Assembly (NCBI GenBank): GCA_021186555.1
Contig: JAJKFL010000003.1
Coordinates: 46,473,908-46,537,907 of the forward strand
DNA length: 64,000 nt
From: Reticulitermes speratus
Taxonomy: Eukaryota; Arthropoda; Insecta; Blattodea; Rhinotermitidae
Direction: 5' to 3'
A program made the position numbers and the translations under genes. Within the stretch, counting starts at the first letter, position 1. Each line of letters opens with the position of its first letter. Positions 1-12,400 of the stretch are shown here, piece by piece. The notes under the pieces are model-generated. The model searched no databases, had not been told where the DNA came from, and saw nothing but the letters and a program-made list of their open reading frames with translations.

Positions 1-385
1 TCCTGTCACATGTATGATAGTAATTTGGCATAACGTAAACGTAACAATGTTTCCTGTCACATGTATGATAGTAATATGGCATAACGTAAACGTAACAATG
101 TGTTCCTGTCACATGTATGATAGTAATATGGCATAACGTAAACGTAACAATGTGTTACTGTCACATATATGATAGTAATATGGCATAACGTAAACGTAAT
201 AATGTGTTCCTGTCACATGTATGATAGTAATATGGCATAACGTAAACGTAACAATGTGTTCCTGTCACATGTATGATAGTAATAAGGCATAACGTAAACG
301 TAACAATGTGTTCCTGTCACATGTATGATAGTAATATGGCATAACGTAAAACTTTCAATGTGTTCCTGTCACATGTATGATAGTT
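1..385. repeat. 52-bp tandem minisatellite, array 1 (open at left edge)
   Basis: The motif TCCTGTCACATG recurs at 52, 104, 156, 208, 260, 312 and 364, an exact 52-bp period, with a few substitutions between units. Each unit also holds GGCATAACGTAAACGTAAC. The window begins inside the array, so the true copy number is unknown. The last unit runs into single-copy sequence near 385. The same array with fewer units begins the second segmental copy at 16447. Confidence 0.95.
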
Positions 386-709
386 TCAGAACTGTTTCTG
401 CTAATTCATCTTCTAAGAGCTTTCTGCAACTGAATTTATGTACGTGTCTTTTCTGCTCTCTGTCCACCTGTATTACAACCCATAGGCGTAACGTGGGGGA
501 TAAGGGTGAGGGGGCAACTGCCCCCCCCCCAATATTTTTTCTACCTATTTAATTTCTTAGATACTAAATTAAGGAGGGGTAAATAAAAAATCGAAGTGAG
601 AGTGGGGGAAAGGGGTGTAAGTATGATTAATATTGTACATGTTCCGTGCAGTTGTTTTACATGTGTAATTTTTTTATTACCAACTACTGCACATTAACTT
701 TATGCACTC

Positions 710-748
710 CTACATATTTCGGCTGACTATCTCAGCCATCATCACGGA
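710..748 (-). ncRNA. Hammerhead-ribozyme-like motif (left arm, altered core)
   Basis: On the minus strand the order is TGATGA, a stem-loop GGCTGAGATAGTCAGCC, then GAAAT. A hammerhead core needs CUGAUGA, stem II, then GAAA. Here the leading C has become G and GAAAC has become GAAAT, so it is probably inactive. It faces the better copy at 1315-1362. Confidence 0.35.
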
Positions 749-1314
749 GTCATCTTACATAGATATAAGCAGCTTACATCGTATCTCTGAACGGTAATTT
801 CCCATTTTAAGGGCTTTAGTCACTGATTTTTTAGTTTAAATTTCATATGATAAAATGTAGGTATACAATCTATATAAAATCTGTCTCCAAACATCTGTCT
901 GTCAGCCACTTCCAGTAGTTGTGGGGTGGAGACCTGTAATATTATACCCGTTCAAAGTACACATTGTAGAGATATTACTTAAGAAACAAACACCGGGTAC
1001 CACAGCCAGGAGTATGTATATACAGGCACTTGTTGTATTGATATAAATAGTAATATTTCAAAATATAAACAAATTTATTTTAGAATTTATTTTAATCACT
1101 TACATTGATTGTATAATATTACAGGTCCCTCCCCACAAAAACTGGAAGTGGCTGTGAGACAGATGTTATATGGAGTTTATACTTAGATTTTATATATTAA
1201 CATACTGCATTTTATCATATGTAATTTGAACTAAGAAACCAGTGACTACGCCTGTGACAAATGTGCAAATACCATTCAGAGACACGACTTACGCTGCTTA
1301 TGTTTATGTACGAT

Positions 1315-1362
1315 GACTCCCTGATGATGGCTGAGATAGTCAGCCGAAACATATAGGTGTGT
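1315..1362 (+). ncRNA. Hammerhead-ribozyme-like motif (intact core)
   Basis: CTGATGA at 1321-1327 is followed by a six-base-pair stem with a GATAG loop and then GAAAC at 1346-1350. Next comes ATATAGGTGTG. The bases before the core (ACTCC) can pair in part with GGTGT after it as stem I, and ATA would be the NUH cleavage triplet. This is the minimal form described for Penelope-like elements, with a very short stem III. Activity is untested. Confidence 0.5.
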
Positions 1363-1537
1363 GAATAAATTAATTGTGCAGTGGTTGGTAATACAAAACT
1401 TAAATACGGGTGTATGTATATTAAGGACTGGTTCAAACCAATCTTGCCCCTGTTTCTAACTCGACTCCATAGCTTGACACTTAACACCCATGGTCGATTT
1501 CCCACCCGCCAATGGAATTAACCAAGTTACGCATGTG

Positions 1538-3217
1538 TTACAACCGTTCGTTGTTTGCTAGGCTTAAGAATTATGCGAAGGAAAACCTCAAAATACGCTT
1601 CGCTTTCACATATTAATATTCAACGGCCCTCTTTGTATTGCTTAATATTACACAGAATGCGATATTAACAGTAATATTGATCACTGAATATTTGTGCCAC
1701 AACTTAGTTTATATCTTTTTTTTTGTGTAGTAATAAAGCGGACATTTCTGTTTTGCTACACGTTGGAGGAGAAATTTACGTATCCTGATAGGGTATTGTC
1801 TTCACTAATTACTGGACCATTGAGCTTAACATGATAGCCGAAAATGATTATGTATACGTTTTGTTGCGAGAGAGTGAGATTGCTAGCCGTCAGTTACAGG
1901 TGGTGTGAAGACATCTGTAGATAGCAGAACAAATGTCAAGTGCAGTGCATGTTCTTTTCCTTCGTGCTGTCATAACATTTACAGAAGGGTTCGAATCGTG
2001 GTGTGAGCAACTGCCAAAGTAAAGAATCATCAAGCTTGACTAATTCCTAAAACTAATTTCTACAAGCAGAAGTACTGATAATTTACAAGAATATATAGAT
2101 TCTATTGTTTGACACCATTAAGCTTCGAAACCAAACCAAATATAAAAAAGTGCATAAGAGTTGCTATTCCTTAAAACATCCCGTTCCAATGTCTCCGTAT
2201 TCGTTTATCCTCGTATATAAGTTGTTTTGTTATATGGATGTAATTCATCCTGATGAACGTTCTCCCGTAGTATGGCAGATTCCCTCTAAATAACCTCTAT
2301 ATATATACATATAAAACTATTTATTCCCTTATTAGTTACGATTTCCAATACCTAATCTTTTATATTAAGTATGGGGAAGTATGATGTGTACAAATCAAGT
2401 TGTTAATATCTTCCAAAGTTTGCCGGAGCCCGATTGAAATTCATCAGTCCATAATTTGCAGACTCCCACAATACTCGTACTTGGTGAATTGTGATTGGTC
2501 CGAATTACGTAGACTGTCACCTTCCGGCCTTGGCCGTGATCTTCTTTAAACTGAAACCACAACAGAGGGCGACGTGAGTCGTTGTTTCGTTGAATTACAT
2601 TCTCACGTAACATAAGAGGTTTCTGAGAACCGGTTTTTTTGTACGCCGTCACTCTGCCTTGATTCAGCCATTCAACGACACCACATTTATTTCCATACTC
2701 TTCTTCCAAACTCACTTTCGTATGTAGACAAAATTGTTGTTCTTGTAGTTTTCTACATGATATGTAACACTTTTCCGAAAATCTATATTTATCACGTACT
2801 GTAGAAAATCAGCAATAGACGGAGACTGAACATCAGCTGAACGCAGGATTGAAGAACACTTGGAATTAATTTACGGGGTGAAGTTTTACAGTAGAGTTTT
2901 CTTTTGGGTATAGCCAAGAAATAACTAAGGATAGTACGAATTTGGGTAAAGGTATCCTTTAGTCGAGATGTAGGCTATAAGTGTGCGTTTGTTCGATACT
3001 TTTATTTGAATAATGGCTTGAAAGGAAGATGCTAATCGTTTCCTTTCTGTTTGCTTTAGGGTGTCGTAAGAATTGTTGAAGTAAATCACGAGGAACTGAA
3101 CTTGTTGCGACATATCAACTGCAGGCTCGCTTATCGTTCTGGAATAGAAATTTATTCGGTGTGGTTAATTAAGATTTTTTTTTGTTTGGTATTTAAGGTT
3201 GCTTGTGCAGCTGTATT
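1538..3217. other. No gene seen; duplicated non-coding sequence
   Basis: Bases 1546-2640 match 17815-18920 closely. The block 2370-2720 belongs to a repeat family also seen at 18610-18920 and 35060-35620; its members share ATTCATCAGTCCATAATTTG. Bases 2848-3217 match 37820-38180, just downstream of gene C exon 6. The open frames here are short and are not kept between copies, so I call no gene. Confidence 0.6.
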
Positions 3218-3387
3218 TCAGAACTTCGTTCGGTTGAAAGATAAAGGCATCTCTCCGTCAGGTTTCAGTTCGAAAGATTTAGAATCAAAAACCATACACA
3301 GAGGCGTGTCATTGCAGGGCGCCACCTCGAAGCGGGACAGTATGTAACACAGTCCGGTCTTCACCTGCATCAGTCCGAACCTCAATC
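3218..3387 (-). pseudogene. Orphan P450 exon 6 (C-terminal exon, type 1)
   Basis: A 170-nt block with an intact splice acceptor (CTGCTCACAG) codes for LRFGLMQVKTGLCY, then LSRFEVAPCNDTP, and ends LSFNRTKF and a stop. This is the segment after the heme cysteine in CYP6-type enzymes. It lies 2.9 kb downstream of gene A exon 6 (6313-6482) and has the same length and phase. The usual GMRF start is GLRF here. It could be an alternative last exon of gene A, or all that is left of a neighbouring P450 gene; no exons 1-5 lie between 3388 and 6312. Confidence 0.85.
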
Positions 3388-6312
3388 CTGTGAGCAGAAT
3401 CAGAATCAAAAACACTCCAATGCAGGTGGATTCACCATCTCGCCATGCATTCTGTCCATTGCATTTAATAAAATTTGATAAGCTGCACTTTCTACAAATA
3501 TTTAAATCTGGAGACGCTAAAAGATTATTTTATTTTAGGAATGTTATTATATAAACCGGAACATAAAACACTGTGTTAAGGAACCTGACAGATACGCAAG
3601 ATTCTTCTTTCAAAAGATTGTGCAGTATAACAAAAAGAAGATGTGGTAATTGCTTAGAAAAAATTGACGTTATGTGTGTGTACGCAAGATTTTCGTTTCA
3701 AAATGTGGATTGTATAAGGGACACAGATAATGCACAGGGGATTTGGATAGGGAAAACTGCAGGATAGAATACACAATGGGCTCGAGACCTTAGATGTTTC
3801 TTAGAATGTTGTGGCCCAACATAAGGCCACGAACCCTCTAAGTTATACATAGCAGAAAAATATATCAAGTACGGGTTCGGGCCCATAACATATTGGCCGA
3901 GCCCTCCTTGGTAAAATATCTTCAAAGTGCTTCGAAGATGTGTTGAATCCCTGCCTTATACGCCCCAATGGAAGTCCCGGTTTTCTTACACGTGCTTTCC
4001 AATCTGAAAAAAAACGCCTTTTTGCCGGCAAACAGATCCACCTTGAAGAACGTAAGAATGAGAGTGGCATATGTCACTAATTTTTTTATTAAGATTTCAC
4101 CTATTTCTATTTTTAACGAACTGCCAAATTATCGTTATGCAAAAGCCACGCAGCAGAAAGCTGCAGGCCTTGGAGTATTAGTGTCCGCGTTGTTTTGCGA
4201 CCTAAATCATGTTATGTAATCCTCAAACTTACCTTCGACACACACATTAATTTTTTACCGTAATTTCCTTGCTTTTCTGAGAAGATTCCACTTCGAAATT
4301 TTCAACACAATGTTGGTCTCCCCGTCTCGCTCAGTAGCTCCCCAACGCCCTGACTTACCTGCCTTCTCATACCAAGTTATATAAATGCTGACTACGTCTG
4401 TCATCATTTGTCATTCCTTTACTTTTCTGTAAGTAACAAAATTTATACGCTAATTGAAACTACGAGTGTAATGAAATTGGAAAGAATTCTTTAAAACTCA
4501 AACAACTCAAGAACGACTCACATTCGGCACTTTCTAGAAACGTTAAATATCCGGAAACATTCAAAGGGAAATTTCGCTGAATTGAGAGATTTTGTGATAA
4601 TGGTGTGGAAAAATAATAGCATGAGTTTGAGGGGACCTGAAGCTGTAAAATGTTTCTTTTTTCCACAGACTTATTTGCTTTAGTGGGGAACCAAAACTCA
4701 TGTAGGAGAGACAGAAGGCTTAGTATTTGCCTGTACCTAACGAGCTTAAGCTTTTTATCGTAAAAACAACCATAAAAAGAAAATTTACAACCGGTTAGCC
4801 CTTTGTGAAACATCTTTCAACCCTTGGAATTGCACCTTCCGAATATGTGAAGTAACGCAATGATGCGCTTCTGTTAATTACTTAGTTTGTGCGAGATGAA
4901 AAACGATATGCTTACACTGTCAATGTGGCTAAGGTAAGAGAGAGAGAAAATATATAGAGAATTTGGAGGAGGAAAAGTGTTCGAGAGTGCCAGTTGGAAG
5001 GTCAAAGAAAGGTGGAAGTTGGAATTATATGTGTTGTTTGAGGCAATAGAGTTGAATGCCACTTATTCAGGGTCGTACACAACGGGGGAATTATATTTGG
5101 GGCGGGTTTTGATATTTGTTTACTGCTATTGGAAATTTACTTTATTGTGTAGAATGAAGTACAGTATACTTTTAGTATCAGTTATAAAGAGGCATAACTC
5201 ATTTACGTTTGAAAGTGTTCAGCACATCCATTCCTGCTGCTAACATCAAGGAAGCGTAATGGGCAAAGCGTCTTGTCCATCCATCAATTTTCCATCTGGA
5301 AATCTCTTTTAACAGTGCCTAATTTATGAAAATCTTAGGTATTTAATACGAGTACCATGAGGGGCTTTCTTGGTACACGTTCACTTGTTACTTAAACAGA
5401 CATGTTTCAGGCATAACAAATTGTTTCTAGTGTATTGAGTATATATTATATTTAGTGCTGCGCATTCAGAGTATAATGACAAGTTCAAGACCACAAATCT
5501 GTTCATTCGCCTCATTTTGTCCCAAGCTAAATACTTGTTTCTGAAAAAATTTAAGATGAAGACATAATGAAAAAAAAATTTAAAAAATGGGACGAATTTC
5601 AAATTTTTTGACACTGTCATACAGATCAATATTGCGTCAAAGAAGGAATTAAAAACGAAATTCGGAGACCGCTATTGCACTTCTGTTCACAGTTTCTTGT
5701 CTTTCAAACGGAGGGGCACTTCAGTTAACTGAAGGATATCTTCCAATGTTCGCGAAAGACATCCCGTTGTATGATATGCTATACACAGAAACAGTTGTGT
5801 GGAAAATAAATTCTTCCTGTATTTTATCTTTCGCTTGTATCCTAAGAGTGTAAAGATTAAAATCTTTATAACAAGAATTTCACCATTTGTATATGTAGCT
5901 GTAAATCTTTATCTGTTCCTTTAGGAAACTAATTACGTAGGTTGAGTTTGCGCGAGAGGAAGGTGCTGGAGTGTGTATTTGACTTTAGATGAGGGAAATA
6001 AGAGAAGGTTGGAGAAAATTGCGTAACGACAAATTTTACTACTTATGCTCCTCGTACAGTACGATTTGAATCGTTTTATAAAGGGAGTTGAAATGGGCAG
6101 GACATGTGGCATGCGTGGAAGTGATGAGAATTACATTCAGCAATTTAATAAGAAAGCCTGAAAGAAAGAGATGACTTAGAAGAACATTAAAATAAATCCG
6201 GTTTCTGTTATGCAGGGAATTCCATTTTTACTTCAAACATATTAGTTCATAAAAAAAATTCTACAGGTTGTTAATTAGTTAGTTAATGCGACGCGTGTAA
6301 ATGTATGTGGTT
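3388..6312. other. No gene recognised; duplicated intergenic or intronic stretch
   Basis: This stretch matches 20168-21285 and then 28950-30752. Open frames of 75-88 codons at 3698-4070 (minus) and 4977-5243 (plus) survive in both copies, but nothing in them resembles a known family and young duplicates keep frames by chance. No splice-linked P450 exon is visible. Confidence 0.5.
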
Positions 6313-6482
6313 TCATTGCACTGTGCGTTTGAAGGACAGCGGTATCTCTCCGTTCGGTGTTAAGAGGAAAGATTTCGTATCAAAAATAATAGACACAGGT
6401 GTGTCTTTGCATGGCGCCACCTCAAAGCGGGACAGTATGTGGCACAGTCCTGTCTTCACCTGCATCAGACCGAACCGCATTC
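6313..6482 (-). CDS. Gene A exon 6: C-terminus (type 2)
   Basis: 170 nt from acceptor TTTCACAG to a TGA at 6313-6315. It codes for GMRFGLMQVKTGLCHILSRF, then EVAPCKDTPVSIIFDTKSF, ending LSFKRTVQ. It is the closest exon 6 to exon 5 and keeps the expected phase. A second candidate last exon lies at 3218-3387. Confidence 0.9.
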
Positions 6483-9400
6483 CTGTGAAAATATAAAACA
6501 GATCGGGTATGAAGTATGCAAACGTGTGGGTGCAAACTCTCTCCTGTGTCATATTGCGGGCCGCAGCAAATGAGAAATAATACTAGAAATCGGATAATCC
6601 ACACAAAGAAGAAGTCAGATTTATTTGAACATGACAGATCCTTTAGAAAATAGGGGATGTAGCACCAAATTTTGAAATAGATGTCACCGTATTGAAGTAT
6701 TTGTGTTTCTGCAGCTAGTTCAGCGGTACCTCAAAACTTAATACGGTACGAAAAAGCAAAAGCCTTACAGGACACGTTTCAAATTGTCTGTATTTGGCGG
6801 GTGTAGTTTATCAGCTTATTTATATATTGTTTTTCACAATTGGTACTAATTTTTAAGCAACCTAAAGCAACCAGTAGAAGAAGCTAGACCACCCATCTGA
6901 CACAGTACTCGACCGAAGGGACAGTTCACTCTGTCCGCGTAAAATCATGAGTGAAATACACTGAGGTGGAGTTACTGTACTTAAATTTTATGTTCTTCAT
7001 GCCGTACATTTTTTTGATGATTTGGGTTCTATGCGACAAATTTACACTTTTATTTTCTATTATTCAATACATATATTTCTTTGAAGATGGTCCAACTTAT
7101 TTCGAACCTTATATGAGGTTCATCTTCAGGGATATCTGTTTTAAATTACACCAGCCCTTCTGCAAAGGAACATGTACTGTTATACACTTTAAAATATTGA
7201 CTTTGTTTTCTTGTGGTTACTATATATCAGGTTTATGCTCCATTGCGAATGGTTGGGGCTGTCCCATTTACAGCAATAGCAAGTAATGAAATCTTACCCG
7301 TTTGCACGAATATGTATATATTATACATTACAGTGCGTCGAAAAATTACAAGTTAGGCGAGAAGGATGGCCCGAACATGTCTTATTGTTAATTTGTTTAT
7401 TCGTAAAAGTGTCTTTCCTCTGTTCATTGGTCTTTTCTTCTTTATATGTGAAAGTAAGTTTTGGCCGTTTTGCTTCCTAGTATCCATTCAGATATTCAGC
7501 GCCACTAGTTCAAACACGAGTCAACATATTGCGTAAAAGTGCGGACATCTGTAACTAAACAATCTTACTGAGAGAGATTAAATGCCCACACAAATAACAG
7601 CTGAATACTGAGTACAATGCATTTACACACTTCCTGCATACAAATAAGTAATACAAACTAAGCGTGATAAATTTTATTAAACGTCTATTATGCTACCTAA
7701 AATTCTTAGGTTTCCAAATAAATGTTGTGAATAGATATTCGATTCCATACATGAGGTGAAGTGAACGGTCGTTAAAACATTGCCAACTTCGTTATCTTTA
7801 CGCACGTGATGTATCTCAACGGACATACTGAAGATTTAATGCACAACATTTTTGCTGAAATATAAAAGACGAAGTTGCCTTGACGTCAGTATACTTGGCA
7901 CCGTTTCATATACACGCTGTCGTACCAACTTATGGAGAAGGAAATTATATTGAAAGCGGACGACTCAGCTGTCGACTGAAGAGACTAATCAAGCATAGGT
8001 GTATCTATTCAAAATAAGGAGTTTACGTTCGTGGAAGTTGTAGCATGCTTGACACTTACTGAGGGACGGCATTGTAGAGCAAACACAGTTCTCATGAGTG
8101 TTTGATTTTGAACACATTAACATGTTACTGGTCGTTCATGTAGAACAAGGTCTTCTGGGCTGTAAAAGAGGCCAGCTTGATAGATAAATGCCAACGTTTG
8201 TGAGATATTTTATTCTATTTTCTTCAGAGTAAGATTATGGCTCGTTTCTCTTAACGACCAAATTACGTGGCCTCAGAAAAAATGTTCGCAATTTTAACGC
8301 TCACAGCCTTACAGACTATAGTCTCATACATTCAAAATACGAAGATTTGTTATTACCTATGCACATTCGAGGACCCTCCCCAAATGGTAAGTATGTGTAT
8401 TTCTGTCGACTCTGTTTGTTTTCTTCTGTGAAACGGTCAGGATCGAACTTCTCCGGTTCTGGGAAGTATTGTGGATCATTTTGTAAGCCTAAAACCGGGA
8501 TATAAACTCCGGTCCCAGAAGGAAGTATTATTGTTCCATTTCCGGAAGGGGATGGCAGTTTGTAGTCTCTGCAACACATCCGATCCAGAAATGGAAGTAT
8601 CGGGTATCTCCTCAGTGTCTCTGTGAACACAAGAATAAAATATTTTTTCGTTAAGAGAGAAAGAAATATCGGCTGTTACATCGGTACATCTGTAAATACA
8701 GATAAATTTTTGTGATCAATAACAAATATTTTAATTGTATTTTAAATTTCAATATGTACTTTAAACGATGCGTTATTTTTGACATTTATTTTTTTATCAT
8801 TGCATTGATTCAAAAACGTGTGTAACATTTTGATGTATCTGTTGTGTGTAATTCACCGCCCTCAAGATGACCACATGATTGGCCAAAACATGTAGGAGGT
8901 ATACGGTGTTTATAATATATATTCATACAATTATATGCATTTGTTGGTTTTGATATCATACTTAACTGCTGAGTGCACGGTTATAGATATTTTAAAACTG
9001 AAAGTGAACATAGTTTGCCGTAGCATATTCTCAAAATCTAATATAACCTGCTTCAATCTCCTCACCTGACACAACCCTGTCCAAGTACGACATTTCCTGT
9101 ATGCCATCATATGTCAGCTCTCCGTTGTGTTTGTTCAGCACCTGCAGGATCTCAGCTCTCAGTCTGTGCTGCATCTCGGGATGCAGTGCAAGTTCGTAAA
9201 TTGCGTAACAAAGTGTACTGCCAGACGTTTCGAAACCTGCTGCTAGAAACGTAAAAGCCTGTGCCACAAGAACGTCGCCCTCAATTTCTGAAAGAAGAAG
9301 ATGATGGTGCTGTAGCTGTCCACCTAAGTATGTGCAAGATTCAGAAGTCATGTGCTTGTTCTATGTCACACAGTCTACATTGAGTGCTGTATAGCAACTC

Positions 9401-12400
9401 TTCTTGGTACAGAATTCTTTCTAATAAAGTAAGAAAGAAAGATGAAATTTAAGGTGAAAACTTACACTTGTTGAACTAGTGAACATATGGCCTGTATCTA
9501 AAGGAACGAAGGTACACTTCTTCTTATTCTCAACTGTGCTACACTGTAACCCTCGCTGAAATATTGTTTTTTATGTTTGTGTAGATTCATACACCTGAGT
9601 ATATATGGGCCTAAAATAGGTCTGTATGTATCAATTATCCGAACAAATGTTATAACATAACAACACACTCACGCGTATGTAATGGGTCGAAACCTGAAAG
9701 CATAAAATGTGAAACGAAAGCGCAAACATGTCCTCACTGGAGTCCTACTGGATGCTTGAACTTTGACAATAATACGCAAGAATTCTTTGGTAAAAATATT
9801 GTCTAAATTTGCACCGTATTATTAGGCCAGGCTTATCGTGTCTCCACAAGAAGCATTCAGTTTTCACGTGACCAGAATTTATTTCAGTTTTCATCGTGAG
9901 ACAGACGTCAGTTAACTTACGGAACGTAGCGTATTTCGTTGTATTCTTCGCAGACAGATTGCTTTGTTGAAAGTCTTCCTTTCCCCTCTTTCTCAGCTCC
10001 ATCATGCAATCCAAGAAGTCGTTCCTTACGACTCCATTTTTCTCCCTGAAAATGTACGTAGGTTAAGTGGTGATGACACACTCTGAAGACCTACAAACCG
10101 TTACACGTAGGCGTTAATTCGTTTAGGCCTCCCCCCCCCCCCCAAAACAAAAAAAATATAAACCAAACTATGTGAAGTCATTTATGTCTGTAAGCTCTGA
10201 GCCGATGACAGAATCTGGAAAGGCCTAGAGTAGGTTTTAGGCCTTAAATCTTTTATGAAATATAATGGGATATATTTGCAAAAAGATATTAATAAGAATT
10301 TTTAATAAATTTCTTGTCTTATTCCAGGGGCCCCAGAAAAGGCGAAAAATAAATTTTAACGTGAATATAAATCAAAGCATGACGCATGAAGGCATTAAAA
10401 CCTGTATGTCTACAAATGTTGTAAATGGTACCTTTGCAGTGATTTGAGTGTATTTTCTAGTAAAATCCTGCGAAAATTAAAACGGCGAATTGCGAATTGA
10501 ACGGCTGAATGTGAAAAAAGGTATTAGGGAAATATTTACACAAGAATCGTGAAACAAAACATGAAATACCCCAGACATTAAGGCCTCATTACAGCACGTC
10601 TGGCTGATAACGCATTTTTTACCACTTCTTTCAGCCATACATACAAGGCCATCTCCGTCTTTCCGAGAAAACGGTCACGACGACTGGCAGATCAAGTTTT
10701 CACACTGGATTGGGCATTGTTTTAACGCCTCCTCTGATGATGTCTTCCTGTTGCCTCATGAACCATATCGCCGACTCGTTTACAACATGATTCCGTCCTA
10801 ACGTAACAATTGTCAATCCCCTCTCAAATGTATCTGACACAGCAGTCACTTGCCTCTCCTCTTTATCCTTAGGCTCTTCATCAGCCTGTACTTAACATTT
10901 CACAGACACAATTAAACCACGTGGACAACACTTTTAAAATTGTGAGTACAGATGAAGCACCTAACGTAACGTAAATTAACGTGAGGCATCATTGGAGCTA
11001 CAGAGTGAGATATGTGACAGATGGCGACATCTTGTGTGGTGCCGCGTTAGCACAAAGCGAATAAACTGGGGAAGTACGCCATGATACGCGCAGGTTGTCT
11101 GTACCGTTCTTCAGCAAATAACAAACGCCGATGTGCTCAATTCCGCGAACAATTCGGGCCTACTCACTCATGCCTGATAATCATGTGTGTGTTTTTGGAC
11201 TTACATATTAGACCATATCAGCGATGACCCCACACTGGACTGCAAACTGTCATAACGCAGAAATCCGCGATTTGAAGTATGTATTCATATAGCATTCAAA
11301 TGTTGTAAGATAGAATTTTCTCCACGCAGCACAACCTCAGATTTTCACAACTAAGAGCATCCACTGCTGATTTCATTAGTGTTTTATGAGTTTATTAACT
11401 CGCTGCTGGTCATGACAAGTCATTAGGAATGTGACTTTCATTGCTGTTTGTATTTTCTTTGATTTCTACAGCAGCACACATCCTACTGATACTGTTGGGT
11501 TCAATTCTGGTTCATGGAATTAGCAGTAACTTCGTTTATTGCCTAGAATATAGGGACAGCATTCAGGCGAAGGAACTCACAGAACAGTGTCGAGGAATTA
11601 CAATTATTGGAGGTGTCAATACAAGTCGAAGCTCGTATACCGAAGTCTTAGAATGTGAGGAGTGCTGAGCACAGCAAGAGTAAATTCGAAACAAAAACCT
11701 GTCACCCTTCAGTTACGATTTCTTGAAGGACACAACTGCCGAACATGGCTAGCAAATTCTGGCTTTGTTTGTACTAATGCCTCCCGGAATTGTGTATAGA
11801 TTTTATAGTCCTGATGTGACAAAGAATACTTAGTTCTCTAGTTGTTTATACGAGAAAGGAATATTTAATAATTACGAACATTAATACAAGCGAATATTAA
11901 TAATTTACGAAAACTAATGTGTGAAGTCTTTTTTCTATCGTGTACATTGCATATGAAATGGGTCTTTAAAGCTGAAACGGTAATTTACGAGTGTTCCATG
12001 TAGTGCGTGTATCTATGAATCAGAGGGCAGTATCAAAGTTTCTTGAAAAGTAGTCAAAGTACCTGAACTTTTCAATTTTTAGAGGATTTTTGGTTTTATG
12101 TGTTTATAATAGGAAATTTCGGCGGGGTGTGACACTTCTGGCGCATTCACACATCTCTGCCCATAGATTTCAATATTGTGAATCATTTCGAGTAAAACAC
12201 TGACAATACAACCACTAAAAGTATTGTCGCACACAATTTTTCACTTATTTACACTACAATATTTCTCCAAAACGAATAGTAACAATTCTAACAATTCTCA
12301 AATTGTCACATACACACAATAATATATTCACAGAACACACTACACCCCTACATGTTTCGGACCTTACTGGTCCATCATCAAATGTTGGAGCAATAAGGTC

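Larger units (their letters stand above)
660..1400. repeat. Long inverted repeat (fold-back), Penelope-like flank pair
   Basis: About 300 bp on the left (660-960) is repeated in inverted form at 1090-1400. The two arms share the TTACCAAC and CTGCACA block, the hammerhead-like core, TATGATAAAATG, and the block around CAGCCACTTCCAGT. Such cores are known from the flanking repeats of Penelope-like elements, so the arms may be an inverted pair of those repeats without the reverse transcriptase. That origin is inference. The pair lies wholly inside the hAT-like element. Confidence 0.65.
481..1537. mobile_element. hAT-like non-autonomous DNA transposon, copy 1
   Basis: An 8-bp direct repeat TTACAACC flanks the element at 473-480 and 1538-1545. 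The ends are imperfect inverted repeats: the left starts CATAGGCGTAACGTGG and the right, read inward on the minus strand, starts CACATGCGTAAATTGG in the sister copy and is nearly the same here. An 8-bp duplication with short inverted ends fits the hAT superfamily. No transposase is present. The inside is mostly a long inverted repeat (660-1400). The same element lies at 16752-17806 with the same target duplication, so it was carried by segmental duplication and did not insert twice. Confidence 0.7.

Noticed and set aside
4977..5243. 88-codon plus-strand frame kept at 29430-29696
   Set aside because: The copies are young duplicates and differ little overall, so a shared open frame is expected by chance. 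No motif, no splice partners and no family resemblance.
7085..7125. GAAGATGG ... CGAAC motif, possible hammerhead core
   Set aside because: Stem II does not pair and both core boxes are altered, also in the copy at 31690. Too weak to list.
6951..7286. 111-codon plus-strand frame repeated at 31561-31899
   Set aside because: Lies within gene A intron 5 and its copy, is hydrophobic because it is AT-rich, and is not preserved in the third copy near 53700.
11441..11668. 75-codon plus-strand frame with a hydrophobic start inside gene A intron 2
   Set aside because: No counterpart in gene D intron 2, no family signature and no splice evidence.
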